A stretch of 64,000 nt of DNA from Tribonema minus (lineage: Eukaryota; Sar; Xanthophyceae; Tribonematales; Tribonemataceae). Positions 1 through 13,400 of the stretch are shown here, piece after piece (the stretch's first letter is position 1; each line of letters starts with the position of its first letter). The position numbers and the translations under genes are program-made. Below the pieces are notes generated by a model that saw only the letters and a program-made list of their open reading frames with translations, did no database searches and had not been told where the DNA came from. Location of the stretch: assembly GCA_017506865.1 (NCBI GenBank), contig JAFCMP010000019.1, positions 372,001-436,000 of the forward strand, given 5' to 3'.

Positions 1-44
1 CCTGGCAAGAGGGCCAGTGCCGGCATGCCAAACGCGGCAAACCC

Positions 45-259
45 GTCCATCACTCTCGACAGTGCCACATCAATTCAGCGCTGTGGCATGAACACCGCAA
101 CTGCCCAATACCTAGCTGCCAACGGCGGAAGTGCACACAGCACCACATCAGTTGAGGGCTGACCCTCACCCTAAGTGCCATGAACACCGCATCTGCCCAA
201 TGCATACTGGAGCTGCCAACGGTGGAAGCGTACGCCTGCGCGCAGCAAACGCGCGCCAT
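45..259. repeat. Two-copy tandem repeat past the Sfi1-like stop codon
   Basis: Two diverged copies of a ~105-bp unit occur at about 55-135 and 150-237. Shared words include GCATGAACACCGCA, CTGCCCAATAC/GCAT and GCTGCCAACGG. They lie just 3' of the Sfi1-like gene. No gene is visible here. Confidence 0.6.
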
Positions 260-1416
260 CTAAGTCGAGTCTGAAGGCGTGCGCTGAGCACTGTGCTCCG
301 CAACAGGCGACAGCGGCGGGCCCAGCTCCTCCGCCATGGTGCTGATCTCCAGCTCCATGAGCTCGAGCTTGCGCAGCTTGGCGGTCACCTCGCGCCAGAT
401 CTGCACACGACATAGTGGTTTGCATTGTCAGCTGCATTACATAGTGATTTCCTTATTAATAAATACTTTGAAGTACTTCTTGTAAGAATAAATGAAGCTC
501 GTGCGCGCTAGGTCAAACTGGAGCAAAGGGAGGGCAATGGTGAAGGCGCGACAGCAACTACAACAATACGCAAGGTTCTGTTCATATTCCGGGAGCGCAG
601 TATGGCGGTCGCCTTGCGGCACACCAGCAGCGCACAGCAATGGTGCGTCACGAGTTGTAGCTTGAGACCCTTTCAGGCTAAACGTGGGATCAGTGGCCTT
701 GCGGTAATGTTGCCGCTTTGAGTGCAGCAGGGCCCTGCGTCTTCAAGTGCTGGTTCCAGATACAGCGCACGTAGGCAGGTGAAATACGCCTGCAGACACA
801 CGTGGTCAACGATCGATGGCGTCGTACTTGATGGTGTGTGATGCACATCGAACGCGCTCCTCAGTGTCGCTCCATGCGTTGGCGTTCAACCCTCAACAAG
901 CGGCAGTGGCCTAGCTGGTGGCTCTGCCTGGCACATGTTCATTCACATCGCACTGCACTGCGCCGGTGTTGCGGCGGTCAGCGCGTGTGGCGGACCTGAG
1001 TCTAATCAAGCAACCCTGTCACCTGCTGGATGTTGAATAAGTGTTAGGGTTGGGGTGGTTGAGCGTTGCTGCCGCTCGCCTGCATTGCGAGTCTAGATTG
1101 AGCAACGTTCTCAGGCGCTGCAGCTCCGCGTGTGGCTTGGGGTAAGGCTAGGGATAGCGTGCTGAGCGCTGCTGCTGCTCACCTGCACGGCGCGCGCCGT
1201 CTCGCTCATGTGCGCCTCTGCGCTCGCGCGCTTGATGTACGCCGACAGCACGAGGCGCAGCTTGTTGGCGCGCTTGTACTGCAGGACCTGCACCATGCGC
1301 GCCGCTGACGCGTCGCTGTACGCAGAGTTCTTGGCGGCGCGCGCTGCCTCGGCTGCGTCCGCCTGACGTGCGTCGAGAGTGACACGCGCGCGTGTGAGTT
1401 GGCAGCGGTGGTAGTG
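260..1416 (-). CDS. Sfi1-like gene exons 8-9: C-terminus
   Basis: Exon 8 (1416-1183, 78 codons) follows GCGCAG and ends GTGCAG|GTGAGC; it is helical and charged. A slightly earlier acceptor is possible, because the frame stays open to about 1490. Exon 9 (400-260, 46 codons plus TAG) follows GTGTGCAG and reads as a short helix (LRKLELMELEISTMAEEL) then PPLSPVAE. All junctions are phase 0. Intron 1182-401 is 782 bp and carries a degraded copy of the exon 8 donor region at about 1068-1110; the rest of it shows nothing. Confidence 0.7.
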
Positions 1417-4400
1417 CTGCGCACGGAGCAGTATCATGCGAAGGAGGCGCTTGGCGCCATAAAAGCAAGAGCTCAGGTACAGTTCAATTTGAGGTGCTCA
1501 GGCTCCTTCGTGTGTCAGATGTGGTCGCAAGGAAGATATGCGGATGCAGATGAGATAGATCCCTTTTGTGCATCCGGTGTTACGACGTTTTACGCGCACC
1601 GCCAGCATCACAGCGCACTTGATGCTGCTGCCAGTAGAGCACCGCATAAGCTGCTGCAGCATTACCCACCGCAGCCACAGCAGCAGCTTCTCAACCAGTA
1701 ATATGCGAAGACGTACGCCATCACCGCAAAACACCACACCACAACTGCCACGTCCCAGCGCCGCTACATACCTTTGCCATGCGCCGCTGCTCCGCCTCCT
1801 CCAGCTGCCGCCGCCGCGCCTCCGCAGCCGCCGCCTCCGCCGCCGCTGCCTCCCGCACCCGCTCCCGCGCGGCAGCGCGCGCGCGCGCCTCCCGCTCCGC
1901 ACGCGCCCGCGCCTCCGCCTCCGCCGCATTCAAGCGCGCCGCCCGCGTGCGCTCTTCCAGCTGCGCGCGCGCCCTCGCGCCCCTCTCCGCGATCGCCGCC
2001 AGCGCCGCCTTGACGGGGCTGCCCGCGCGCGCGCCGTACGCGATGGCGGCGCGCTCCGCCGGCGGCGGCGGCGCAGAGCGGTCGGCGAGCGGCGGCGGGC
2101 TGCGCTGGGCGCTGACGCGGCCGGCGGCGGCGGCGCGCTTGCCGTCCGGCGAGCGCGCCGCGGGCGATGACGGCGCTGGCGTTGCAGCGGCGGCAGCGCG
2201 GCCTTCGCCGCCGTGCGCTGCGCTGGAGCGCGCCGCCGCTAAGGCGGCAGAGCGGGCGCCGCCGCGTGCGGCGCGAAGAGGACTGCGCGGCGCTGCTGCT
2301 GCTGCTGCAGGCGACTGGGCTCGCTGCCCTCGGCGTGGCGGCGGAGACGGCACTCGCCAGCCGGGAGCGTCGGCAGCAGCGACAGCATCCGAGAACAGCT
2401 GGTCGTCGCTGTCCGCCGGCTCATCGACGGCGGCGAGCGCGTCTTCGCAGCTGGTGAAACTGTCATCTGCGGCAGCGCTGGCGTCAATGTCGGCGGTGGC
2501 TGTGAACGGCTCGTCCTCGCCGCACGACGGCGCGCGCACGGCGGAGTCATCCAGCAGCGCCTTGTCCGGCGTGAACGCGCCGCCGCGCCGCCGCCGCGCT
2601 GACAGCCTGCGGCCGCTTGCGACAGACGGCGACGCGTCATCGGCGACAGCGCGCCTGTTTGCTGCTGGCGTGGAGACGGCCTTGTCCTGCACCGCTGCTG
2701 AGGGCACTTCCGCTGTTGCTGCTGACGTAGCGGTGCTTCGCTGCTGAGGTGTGCTGCTGCGCCGCGTCGCTGACGCCAAGCGCGCGCCCCCCTCTGCCAG
2801 TCCGTTTGAAGCGGGCAGCGGCGAAGCGGCAAAACCAGCCCCCGGTGCTGCCACCGCAACCGCTCCTACGCCATTCACACCTGCGTGGTCGTGCTGCGCA
2901 TTGGCGAGTGCGCCGCGCTTCGGCGTCCCAGCCGAGCTGGCTGGCTCCACCGCCGCCGCCGTCGCCGCTGCCGCCGCCGGCACTGCCGCCACGGCCCTCG
3001 CTCTCACTGCCTCCTTCTCGCGCTCGTGCCGCCGATCATCCAACAGCGCTTCCGTCCGCGCCACCGCCGTGAAGGCCACCCACTTGCGCCAAGCGCGTCC
3101 CGCCTGCGCAGCAGCGCTCCGCCTCTGCTGCTCGCGCAGCCAGGACACGATTGCCACGGCGGCGTTTTGAGTCGCTGCCGCTGCCGCTGCCGCTGCTGCC
3201 GCTGCCTCCTGCTGCTGCTGCTCGAGTGCCACGGCGCGCGCAGCAGCGACGAACGCGGCCCACTTTCGCCATGAACGCTCTAGCATGGACGCTGTCCGCC
3301 GCCTGTTGTGCTCCCGCGCAAACGCAGACACCGCCGCAGCTGCAGCTTCCTTCAGTCTTTGTTGTTCGCGGGCCGCTTCCGCTGCTGCCGCGCCCTGCAC
3401 TTGCTGCTGCTGCAGCTGGTGAGCGGCGGCAGCAGCAGCAAACGCAGTCCACTTGCGCCACGCCCTGCCCAGCTGTGCTGCAGTCTGGCGCCTGTCGTGC
3501 TCACGAACAAACACTAACAGCGCTGATGCGGCACGCTGCGCTGCCGCTGTGCGCGCTTCCGCCGCTGCCGCGGCCTCCTGCTGCCGCCGCTGCTCCCCCT
3601 CATCACGCTGCTGCTGCTGCTGCTGCTGCTGCTGCAGGTGAACCGCGGCAGCACTCCACCTGCGCCACGCCCTGCCGAGCTGCCGCTGCTGGCGCTCGCG
3701 CGCCCACGCGACAATCGCCGTCAACGCCGCATGCTGCAGTGCCGCGTTATCGTGAGCACGCGCCACGCTGCGCTGCTGCGCCGCCGCAGCCTCCGCGACT
3801 GCGCGGCGCCACCGCGCCCACGCGCGCGCGACGCTGGCAGCAGCGTGCCAGCTGCGCTGCTTGTTGAGCAGCATGACAGCTACGGCCGCGCGGCTCGCGC
3901 GCTGGCTCAGCTCCTGCCGCCGTCGCTGCTGCTGCAGCTCGGACGTGGCGTCCATCAGCGCGGCGGCGACGCGTGCGGTGATGTCCAACATCGCTGCGCG
4001 GCGCCACGCCGTGAAGCAATCGCGCTGGAGCCTCGTACATGAGCGCTGCTGCAGCTGCGCGTAAGCGGCGGCCGCCACGTCAGCCTCCACCAAGCGCGCA
4101 CGCCAGACGCGCAGGGCGCGCCGCTGCCGCGCTCTGACAGCGTTGCGCAGCGCCAGCGCCAAAGCACGCGCTGCAGATTGTGCTGCTGCCGCCGACGCTG
4201 CAGCATTGCTGCTTTCCGCAAGGACCGCGGCAGGAGCTGGGGCGCCGGCGGCATCGGGCGTCAGCTCAATTGCAGCAGAGCTCAGCAGTGCTGCACTGCG
4301 CGCCGCCGCCGTCAGACGTATCCACGCCGCCCACGCTTGCAGCTGCCTCCTGTCCGCGGCGCGCAGCGCCACGCGGCGCAGGACGTGCGCGACGGCGCGA

Positions 4401-7400
4401 TAGCTCTGCAGACGAGCGCTGCCACGCTGCGCTTGCGCCGCCCACATCGCGAAGCGCGCACGCGCAGCGCACGCCTGCGCTCGCGCGAGGACCCGCGCCA
4501 GCTGCGCTGCGGCAGCGGTGCGCTGCGCCTGCCGCAGCCTCTCCGCGGCTTCGGACTGCAAACGCACAATGAGCAGGCGAACTATCAGTATAGCTACACT
4601 TAGCAGCGGCGCTGCTATGTAGTGAGAGCGGCAGATGAGGCGCTGTACCGTCACCACAACTGGCAAGGCCCGCATTCATGAAGCGCAGACATGCGGGAGT
4701 CTGCAGCACGAACGCGCGCAATTCACGCTTGCGCATGTGTGGCAGCAGCGCAGCGCATGCAGCACGGCACCTAGGTACCGCGTTTGCGAGTCCCGGCAGA
4801 GCCTATCATAATGGTCCACCTGAACTTGCATGTGATCACGTGCGCACCTTTTGTAGCAGGTCCGCTGCGGCCTCGGAGCGCGCGGCGAGTGCGGCGTGGC
4901 GGTGCAGAGCGCGCCACGCCTGCGCCAGGCGCACGGCGGCGTGCCGCTGCAGCACTCCTTCGGAGACGGCCACCGCCCGCGCGATCCTCACGCCCTTGGC
5001 CACCGCAGGAGCACGATCGTGTGCATCGATGCCCACAGTTGGCGAAGCCGCCATGTGCTCGCTTGAAGGACCTCCTGCTGCTGCTGCTGCTGCTGCTGGT
5101 GCAGCTGACAGCGCCGCCGCTGCCCCCGCCGCCGCCGCCGCCGCTGCTCGAGCCCAAATTGCCCACGCCCGCGCCACATGCCGCGTCTGCCGGCGCACCA
5201 GCAGCGCCGCCACGCGCTGCGTCGCCTGCTGGCAGCGCTGCCCGCTTAGCACAGCGGCGACGGCGCGCCAGCGCGCGAACGCCCTGGCGGCGGCAGCGCC
5301 GCGCGCGCGCGCGTCCGCAGCAGCGAGCCGCCGCGCCATCGCGCGCGCCGCGCCGCCGCGCTCCTCGCACCGCCCCCGCCACGCCCGCCACGCGCGCAGC
5401 AGCCGCCGCTCGTCCGCGCGGCGCAGCGCCGCGGCGACCACCGCGCGGCAGCGCCGCTCCGCCAGCGCGCTGCGCGCCCACTGCCGCCAGCAGCGCTCGA
5501 CGCGCCGGCGGTCGGCGGCGCTGAGCGCTGATGCGAGGGTGCGCAGCGCGCGCTGCTGCTGCGCGGCGCGCGCGGCCCTGAGCTCGGCGGCGGAGCGCAG
5601 CAGGCACCAGCGGAACCAGCGGAGCCAGGCGCGCAGCTGGGCGCGGTGCTCGGCGCGCGCCGCGGCGCGCAGCAGGACCTGTTTGAGCCTGCAGGAGGAT
5701 GGGGGGGGGTTGTCGCTGTGATGACGAGCCTTGTAGGGTTTGACGTGCGCAGGCTGGTGGTATGTGTGACTACTTTGTGGTGGGTGCAGGGAGTCTGTGA
5801 GAGACGATGCTGCGACGATAGCGGGCTAGGGTTGTAAGCTGGCCAGTGATCCCTGCCTGCAGCTCAGCTCATTCAACGGTGGTGAGGAGACCGAGAATTG
5901 CCCAGCAGATGCTTGAAGCTTTGCAGGTACAGTAAAGAGGTACTTCTATTTGATTGTTCGCTGGAAAAGAAAGGAACCGAAATGCACATCTACTTGGCAC
6001 TACAGTAATTACCAACACAATGTGCTTTTTATTAGGACTTTCAGAGGTGTGATTGCTGAATGACCATTCACAGATTCTACAATCCAGTACTGCCAGCAAA
6101 CCATCTCATCGGGCGCCATAAGCCAGCGCACCAGCGATCGTCGCCGATTTGCTGACATTGCCTCGCCGTCACCAACGCTTTGAAACATGCATTATGCAAG
6201 CACCAACTTTGAATGTGAGAATGTAGACATTAACGTTGGCACTCGATGTTCACCTGTCACGCCCGCGTACGCTACCGTGCCAGCGCAGCAGCGCCCACCG
6301 CTGCCGCCGCGCCACCGCCGCCGCCACTGCCGCTGCCACTAGCCGCGCCGCCACTGCCATCTGAGCGTTGGCGGCGCCACCGATCGCAAGCTGCCGCGCC
6401 TGTGCCACCGCTGCCATGCGCAGCACGGACCACGCGCGCCGCAGCGCGCGCCGCTGCGCGCCGCCGATGAGCGCGGCGCAGTGCGCGGCGGCGGCGGCGG
6501 CGCACTTGCGCCTGCGCTCGCCGTCGCGCATCGCTGAGGCGTGCCACACCCACGCGCCCCACGCGCGCCCCAGGTGGAAGCGCTCCGTCCGCCGCATCGC
6601 ATGTATGATCGTCTTGGCGAGGCGGTACTCCGCCTCCATGCGCTGCTCCTCACGCTGCCGCAGTGCCGCCGTGGTGCGCGCCCAGGCGGCGAAGGCGCGG
6701 CCCGCGGCGCGCCGCGCCGCCGCCGCCGCCGCGTGCGCCAGCACCTGCGCGGCCGCAGCCCTGTTGGCCGCTGCCGCTGCCGCGCGCGCCGCCGCCGCCG
6801 CGCGCTGGCCGGCTTCCGCTGCGCACTGCGCAGCCGCGTTGGTGCCGCGCCGCCAGACGGCGGCGTGCGCTGCCGCGGCGTCGAGCGTCAGCGCGCGCCA
6901 CACGCGCAGGGCTGTGCGCAGCGCCGCCGCGCGGCAGCCGCGCTCCAGCGCCGTTGCCATCGAGTCGCACGCAGTCGCGACGGCGCTGCGGCGGGCGACT
7001 GCAGCGCGCCACCGCCGCCATGCTGCGCGCTGCCGCGCCCGATCCATAGTGGCGGCCATGACCGGCACGGCCTCCAGCAGCTGAGCGTCGCTGCGCGCGA
7101 CCGCCGCCCAGCGCCGGAACAGCGTGCGTTGCGCGTGGCGCTCGTGATGGAGGCACACGCGGCGGAATGTGATGCTCAGCACCCGTAGCTGGGCGCTGCG
7201 CAGGTCGGAGCACCGTACACGTGCACCATCGTGGGCGCGCTGCTCGAGCATCACGTGCCGCCAAGCGCCGATGGCAGCGCGCAGCGGGCGCGCGCTCACG
7301 TCGCGCAGCGCGTGCAGCATCGCGCGCGCCGCCGCTCGCCGCCGCGCCGCCGCCGCAGCAGCCGCCACACGCGCGGCCGTGTCTGCTGCCGCTTCTGCAG

Positions 7401-10400
7401 CTGCTGCCGCCCAGATGTTGAACGCACGGCTGATTCTGGCTTCGACGGTGCGCTCGAATAGCAATGCCAGCTTGCTCGCGGCGCGGTCGCGGTTGAGCGC
7501 TGCTGCTGCTGCTGCTGCAGCCTGCTGCGCGCGCTTCGCTGTCCACGATGACACGGAGCGTGAGAGCACGGCCTTGGCGCGCCGCTGCCGCAGTGAATGT
7601 GCTACCTGGCAGAATTGGATGCAGGCAGCACGGGAAATGGCAGCCGCATCAGCTTTGGCTAGCGGCCACCTGGCTCGTTGTCCTTGCTTACTGAGGAAGA
7701 CAGCAGAAAGATGTAGCGTTGGTGTGCCGTACAGCGTGCTGATGTAGCACCACCATGCTAATGTAGATGCACTGCTTCATCAAGGCCCACTGCCAACACA
7801 CCCGGAGCACCTTCAGTCTATCAAGCACAACGGCTGGGTGCTGAAAGCATAGCAGGGGCCTGAAAAAGAAATGGGCATTTCGCATTGCAGCACAGCTTGG
7901 CACTCAGCTGCCGCAACAAGTGACATGCACGCATCGCGATCCCCAAGCCCAAGCACCAACGCTCAGCAAGAGCCATCGTCACAGCGCGCACAGCAATCAC
8001 AGGTGCATACTTCTACATACCCACCTTCTGCAGGACCACTTCACGATGACGCTCATGCTCCTGCGCCAGCGCTGCCGTCTGCCGCCACGCCCCCCACGCT
8101 CTCCCCAGCACCGCAGCATTGCTCCGCGTGCACAGCTGCACCATCCGCGCAACGCAGCGGTGCCGCCGCACCAAAAGCTCGGTATCACGCGCTGCTGCCG
8201 CCGCAGCGCGCCACCGCGCAAAGCGCACGTGCACGCCCTGCCGCTGGCGGCGGCGCAGCGCGGCGGCGATGCAGAGGGTGCCTCTGTCGCGCCGCGCCGC
8301 TTCCTGCATTGCGCGCCGCCAGTGCGACAGCGCTGCAGCCGTCCCAGAGCGCTCGTGTGAGCAGAGGCGCTGCATGATGAGCGCTGCAGCGGCGGCGCGG
8401 CGGGCGTCAGCATTCGCAGCGTCCGCCGCCGCCTGCCGCCACACCGTGAGCGCTGCTCTCCGCACGCGCGTCGCGTGCCACGCCGCGATGGCGTCCGTCA
8501 AGCGCTCACAACGGGCAAGCTCCTCGCAGCGCCGCGCTGTTGCGGCGGCGCACCATTGGCGCCAGCAGCGCTCCACGGCGGCGCGGCGGCGCGCGCGCAG
8601 CGACGCTGCAAGAGCGCTGATCGCCGCTGCGCGCTGAGGCGCGATGACGTCGTGCGCGGCGGCTGCAGTGGCGGCGGCAGCGGCGTGTCTCCGCCACGTG
8701 AGCCATGCCTGCTGGCACCGGCTCGCTGCGGATGCATGCATCAGGCGAGCCATGACGCGCTTGAACCTGCGCATGCGTAGGTGGCGGCGGCGGCAGCGGC
8801 AGCGGCAGCGGCATGCGGTCAGGCAGGGGTAGGGGCAATGATGAGCGGTGGCGGCGCGCCAAAGCCCAATATCGACTTGTTTACTTGATGCAGAGTAAGC
8901 TCAGCGCATAATAGCTCATGGCAGCAGTGGCCTGGTGACAGACCGAGCCACTGCACGCACTAGCCCTCTTGTTCTACCAATGATCAGGAGTATCTCAAGT
9001 ACGAATGCCTGGTCCAGCGTTTCGCGTTTGAGCTAGCTGCGCGGTCATCAGCTTGGCCATACCATAGCTCAGCTGCACAAGTACACTGCTTACACAAAGG
9101 TTTAACATTGATCTCAGGGTCACACCAGTGTCTGGACAGCCGACGCAAGAGGGACATTCCTGAAGGCAAGCGTTGCAAATGTGCCTGTCAAAAAGCCTTC
9201 TCCTTAGCCAGTGAGACAACTACAATACTCACACACCATCACAGCATCAAGGTGAAAGTGGCGCAGAACTTTCACGCAACTGGCAAATCATACACCAAAT
9301 GCAATTTGCCCTCGTTCCTCGTGCTAGTTTCAGCTACAAGTCTTGCCTGATCTCAGCAGCCGCCACCTGGCGCCACCGCAGCAGGCGCTGCCGCAGGCGC
9401 CGCTCCGCCAGCGCGGCCAGCGCGCCCGCCATCGAGCGCGCCGCGCACCGCCGCAGCGCGCGCCGCTCGCGCAGCCGCGCCACCTGCGCCGCCCACGCCC
9501 TCCACGCCGCGCTGACGGCGCGCAGCTCGCATCGGTGGAGCACTGCCACCAGGTTCCTGGCAAACGCTTGCTGAGCGCTGCCGTGGCGCTGCGCAAGCCG
9601 CACCTCCGCGCTCCACCGGAGCCACGCGCGCAGCACGCGCCGCCGCGCGTCGCCCCGCGACCAGCGCGCCAGCGCCGCGCACGCGCGGCGCCGCCGGTCC
9701 GCCGCCGCCGTCGCCGCCGCCACCGCGCGCCGCCACGTGGCGACGGCGTCCGCCAGCAGCGCCCGCCGCGTGCGCGCCATCGTGGCGATTGCGTGGTGCA
9801 GCAGCGCGTCTCCCTCGCGCAGCGCGCGGCCGCGCCACAGCGCAAAGGCGCGCTGCGCGGCGTGGCGCTGCCGCCGGCGGCCGCACATGGCGACGCGGCA
9901 CGCAAAGGCGGCGAGGGCCGCCTCGCGCTGGCGCTGCGCGTCGGCGGCGGCGCGCCACGCCAGCAACGAGTGCCGCTGGTCGCAGCGCTGCTGCCGCTGC
10001 TCTGCGCGTTCGAGCAATGCACAGAGGGTCTGCGTGCGGAAGTGCTGAGCGCTGTGTTGCCATGCTGCGTCGCGCAGGGCCGCGAGCGCAGTGCGCATGC
10101 GCCGCGCGCGCAGCCGCAGCAGCGTGTCCGCGAGGGCGGCAGCGGCGCGCTCATGCGCACGCGCCGCAGCTGCCGCCGCTGCCGCCGCCGCCCTCCACGC
10201 CGCCAGCGCGCGGCCGCACCGGCGCCGCAGCGCAGCGCTGAGCACCAGCTGCAGCGTGTGCACTGCATGGCTGCGCTGCGCCAGCGCGACGCGTGCCGTG
10301 GCGGATGCTTCCGTCGCGCAGGCGCCGTCCGCCAGCAGCGATGCGCGCCACAGCCACCAGGCCCGCCCAAGGCAGCGCACGTTGCTGCGCGCAGCGACGC

Positions 10401-13400
10401 TCACCAAGACCATGGCGGACCGAGCACGCAGCTTGGATGCCATGGCGAGCTCGCGCTCCTGCCACGCAGCCGCCGCTGTGGCGTCGCGCCAGCGACGCAG
10501 GCGGTGCGCGGTGCGATGGCGTTCCAGCCGTGCTGACCACGCGCCGAGCCTGACAAGTGCCGCTGCCGCAGTCCGCTGCGCGAGCACCCGTTGGCGCCAC
10601 GCCTCCCACGCCGACGTCAGAGCGCGCGCGTACGAGCGGCGCAGCACGCGCAGCACTGCGGCGCACTGCCTGTCCTGCAGCACGATGCGGACGATCGTGC
10701 CGGTGGCGCCGCCGCGCCACAGCGCCCACGCGCCAGCCAGCCGCGCGCGGCGCATCCGCTTGAGGCAGCGGCCGGCGGCGCCGGCGCCGCGGGAGATTGC
10801 TGCCAGGCGCCGCACGTGCGCCGACCATGCGCGCATGACGCTCAGCAGCAGCGCCGCATCGCGCCGCCGCTGGCCGAAGTGGTGCCTCTCCGCGGCGCGC
10901 TGTTGCAGCTGCGCAGCGCGGCAGTTGGCGCCCCACGTGTGCCACGCCTGCAGAATGTGGCGGCGCCGCACGGCCGCGGCGGCGGCCACCAGCTGCACGG
11001 CGGCGACGCGCTGCTGGCACCGCGCCGCAGTGCCCGCGGCGCGCCACGCCGCAAACCTGCGCACCGCGCGGCGGCGGTCGCCTGCCGTCAGCACGCTGGA
11101 CAGCAAGCCCGCGCCCTGCACACGGCGCAGCGCGCGCGAGCGCTGCCCTGCGCAGGCAAACGACCAGCGCTCCAGGGCGCGCAGCGCGTCGAGGCGTGGG
11201 CCGCAGCGCCGCGCCAGCACGCGCCCTATGGCCCCAGCCAGTCTCTCACACCGCAGCTGCAGCTGCGCGTCCGCCAAGAGCGCTGCCGCCCGCTCCGCCT
11301 CCGCAGCGCGAGCTTCTGAGGCCAGCTGGCGCCACCGCGACAGCGCGGTCATGAGCCTGCGCGAGTGCGCGCGGGCCGCTGTGCGCCGCAGCAGCGCCGC
11401 GCCGGCGGCGGCGCAGGTGGCGGCGCGTTGCGCTCGCGCATCCACTGCTGCACGCCAGGCTGACCACGCGCGCCTCATGACGGCTGCGCGCTCCGCGGCG
11501 GCTCTGATGACGGCGGCGCACGCGAGCACGCCGCGCTGTCGCTGCGCGTGCGCCACGTCCGTGCGCGCAGCAGCTGCCGTCCAGCGCATCAGCGCGCCCG
11601 CGACGCGCCGCCGCTGCAGCCGCCGCAGGCAGAGCGCCATGCGCCTCGCGCCGATCTCCGGTCCGCGAAGGCCGCCGGCGTGCAGCGCGGCACGCCGCGT
11701 GGCGGCACACACCGACCACGATCTGAAGCGCGCCGCGACTGAGCGCTGCTGCCAGCGGGTGACGGCGCTGCTCAGCGTGAGCAGCAGTCGCAGCTGAGCC
11801 TCGCTGCGAGACGACTCCTCAAAGCGCTGCGCGGCGGATAGTGTCGCTGCACGCCGCTGCCATGAGCGGAAGGCGTGCGCGAGGCGCCGCCGCGGCGCTG
11901 CCGACAGCGCCACGCCCAGGCGACGCGCCGCCAGTACACGACGCTCGCGCAGCGCGCCGTGAATGCTAGCCGCAGCAGTTGTGCAGGCTACGTGCCATGA
12001 CGCAATGGCGCGGCGAAGTGCGCGTCTGGATGCTAGCTTGTGCGCATGAGCAAGACGGGCAGCGCCATGTTCTAAGCATGCGGAGGCGCGCGCCGCTGCT
12101 CCCCAGACCTGCAGCGCGCGGCGCGCGTGCCGCAGCTGCGCTGCGACTGCGACACGCCCCAGTGAAACAGCGACAGCGGCTACAGCGCGGCCACGCAAGA
12201 CGTGTCGCCGCCACGCCTGCAGTGCGGTGCGCGCGCGGCGTTGCTCGCGGTCAGCGACTGCACGCGCAAGCGCCACAGCCACGTGGCGCTGGCGCGCAGC
12301 TTCGAAGGACTGCGCAGCGCACCACTTCCGCAGCGCTGCGCGCTGCTGCGCGTCAGCATGCCTCCGCAACAGCCGAGCGGTGACTGTGGCAGCCCGCTGC
12401 TGCTGCGCCGCCGCGGTCTGCCACTGGTTCATTGCGGCATCGAGCAGCGCGCGGCCGCGGCGCTTCACCGCACGCGCCATGAGGCGGGCCGCCAGCAGCC
12501 GCTGCGACGCGCTGCGCGCTTGCGTATGCCAGTGGCTGAACGCGGTAGCTGACGTCGCTCGCTGTCGCTGCACGGCGACGGCGCGCAGCGCCGCCTTCAT
12601 GGCGGCAGCTGCCGCGCGGCGCCGGTGCTCTTGCTGCTCCTGCTGCTGCTCCTGCTGCCGCCGCTGCTGCTGCTGCACCTGCTCTGGTGACGTGTGCAGC
12701 TGCGACTCCCGGCTGGTCGCCACCATCCACTGTATCCATGCACGCAAAAGCCGCCTTGACCGCACGCCTCGCACCGCGTGTCCCAACAGCAGCGCTCCGG
12801 CTACCCTGGCTGCACACCCATCACCGTCAACGCCCCTACCGCCGCCGCCGCTGCTGCCTGCCGCCGGCGCCGCTGCCGCTTTCGCGTGCCGCGGCGGCGG
12901 CGCCAGCGACTGCCGCGCGCGCAGCTGCCGCTCCGCACGCAGCGCCACCACGGCGGCGCGCCAGCGAAAGAACGTCTCGGAGCGCCGAGCGCCCCGCTCG
13001 CGCCGCTCGCGCGCGGCAAGCGCGTCGCGCATTCGCACGCACTCCGCCTCCGCCGCTGCCGCCGCGTCGCGCGCCGCCGCCGCCGCTGCATTGGCCGCCG
13101 CTGCCTCGCCGAGGAGCTCTCGTGCCTCGAGCTTGGCGCGGCGCGCGGCGACGCGCTCGCGCGCCTCCGCCCTGCGGCGCTTGTCTTCAACAAGCACGCC
13201 CAACTCCTCCTGCAAAGTTGTAACGTATAGACTTCTGGTCGTCATGCAATTGCGCGTTTTACTTTGAGATGCGGTGGTGTTGCCGATGGGATGCATGGGT
13301 GTCGCGGTATAGTGCACTGGGGTTGAAATACCTCAGCGCGTGGAGTACCACGGTGAGCTTTTCACGTTGCGGCTGGCCTTCTGACTTGGGATTCAATATA

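Noticed and set aside
9343-12383. Long plus-strand open frames (for example about 9343-10536, 10091-11797 and 12227-13267)
   Set aside because: They lie opposite the Sfi1-like exons, are Arg/Ala/Pro-rich without domains, and vanish at the intron borders. They are shadows caused by GC-rich codons.
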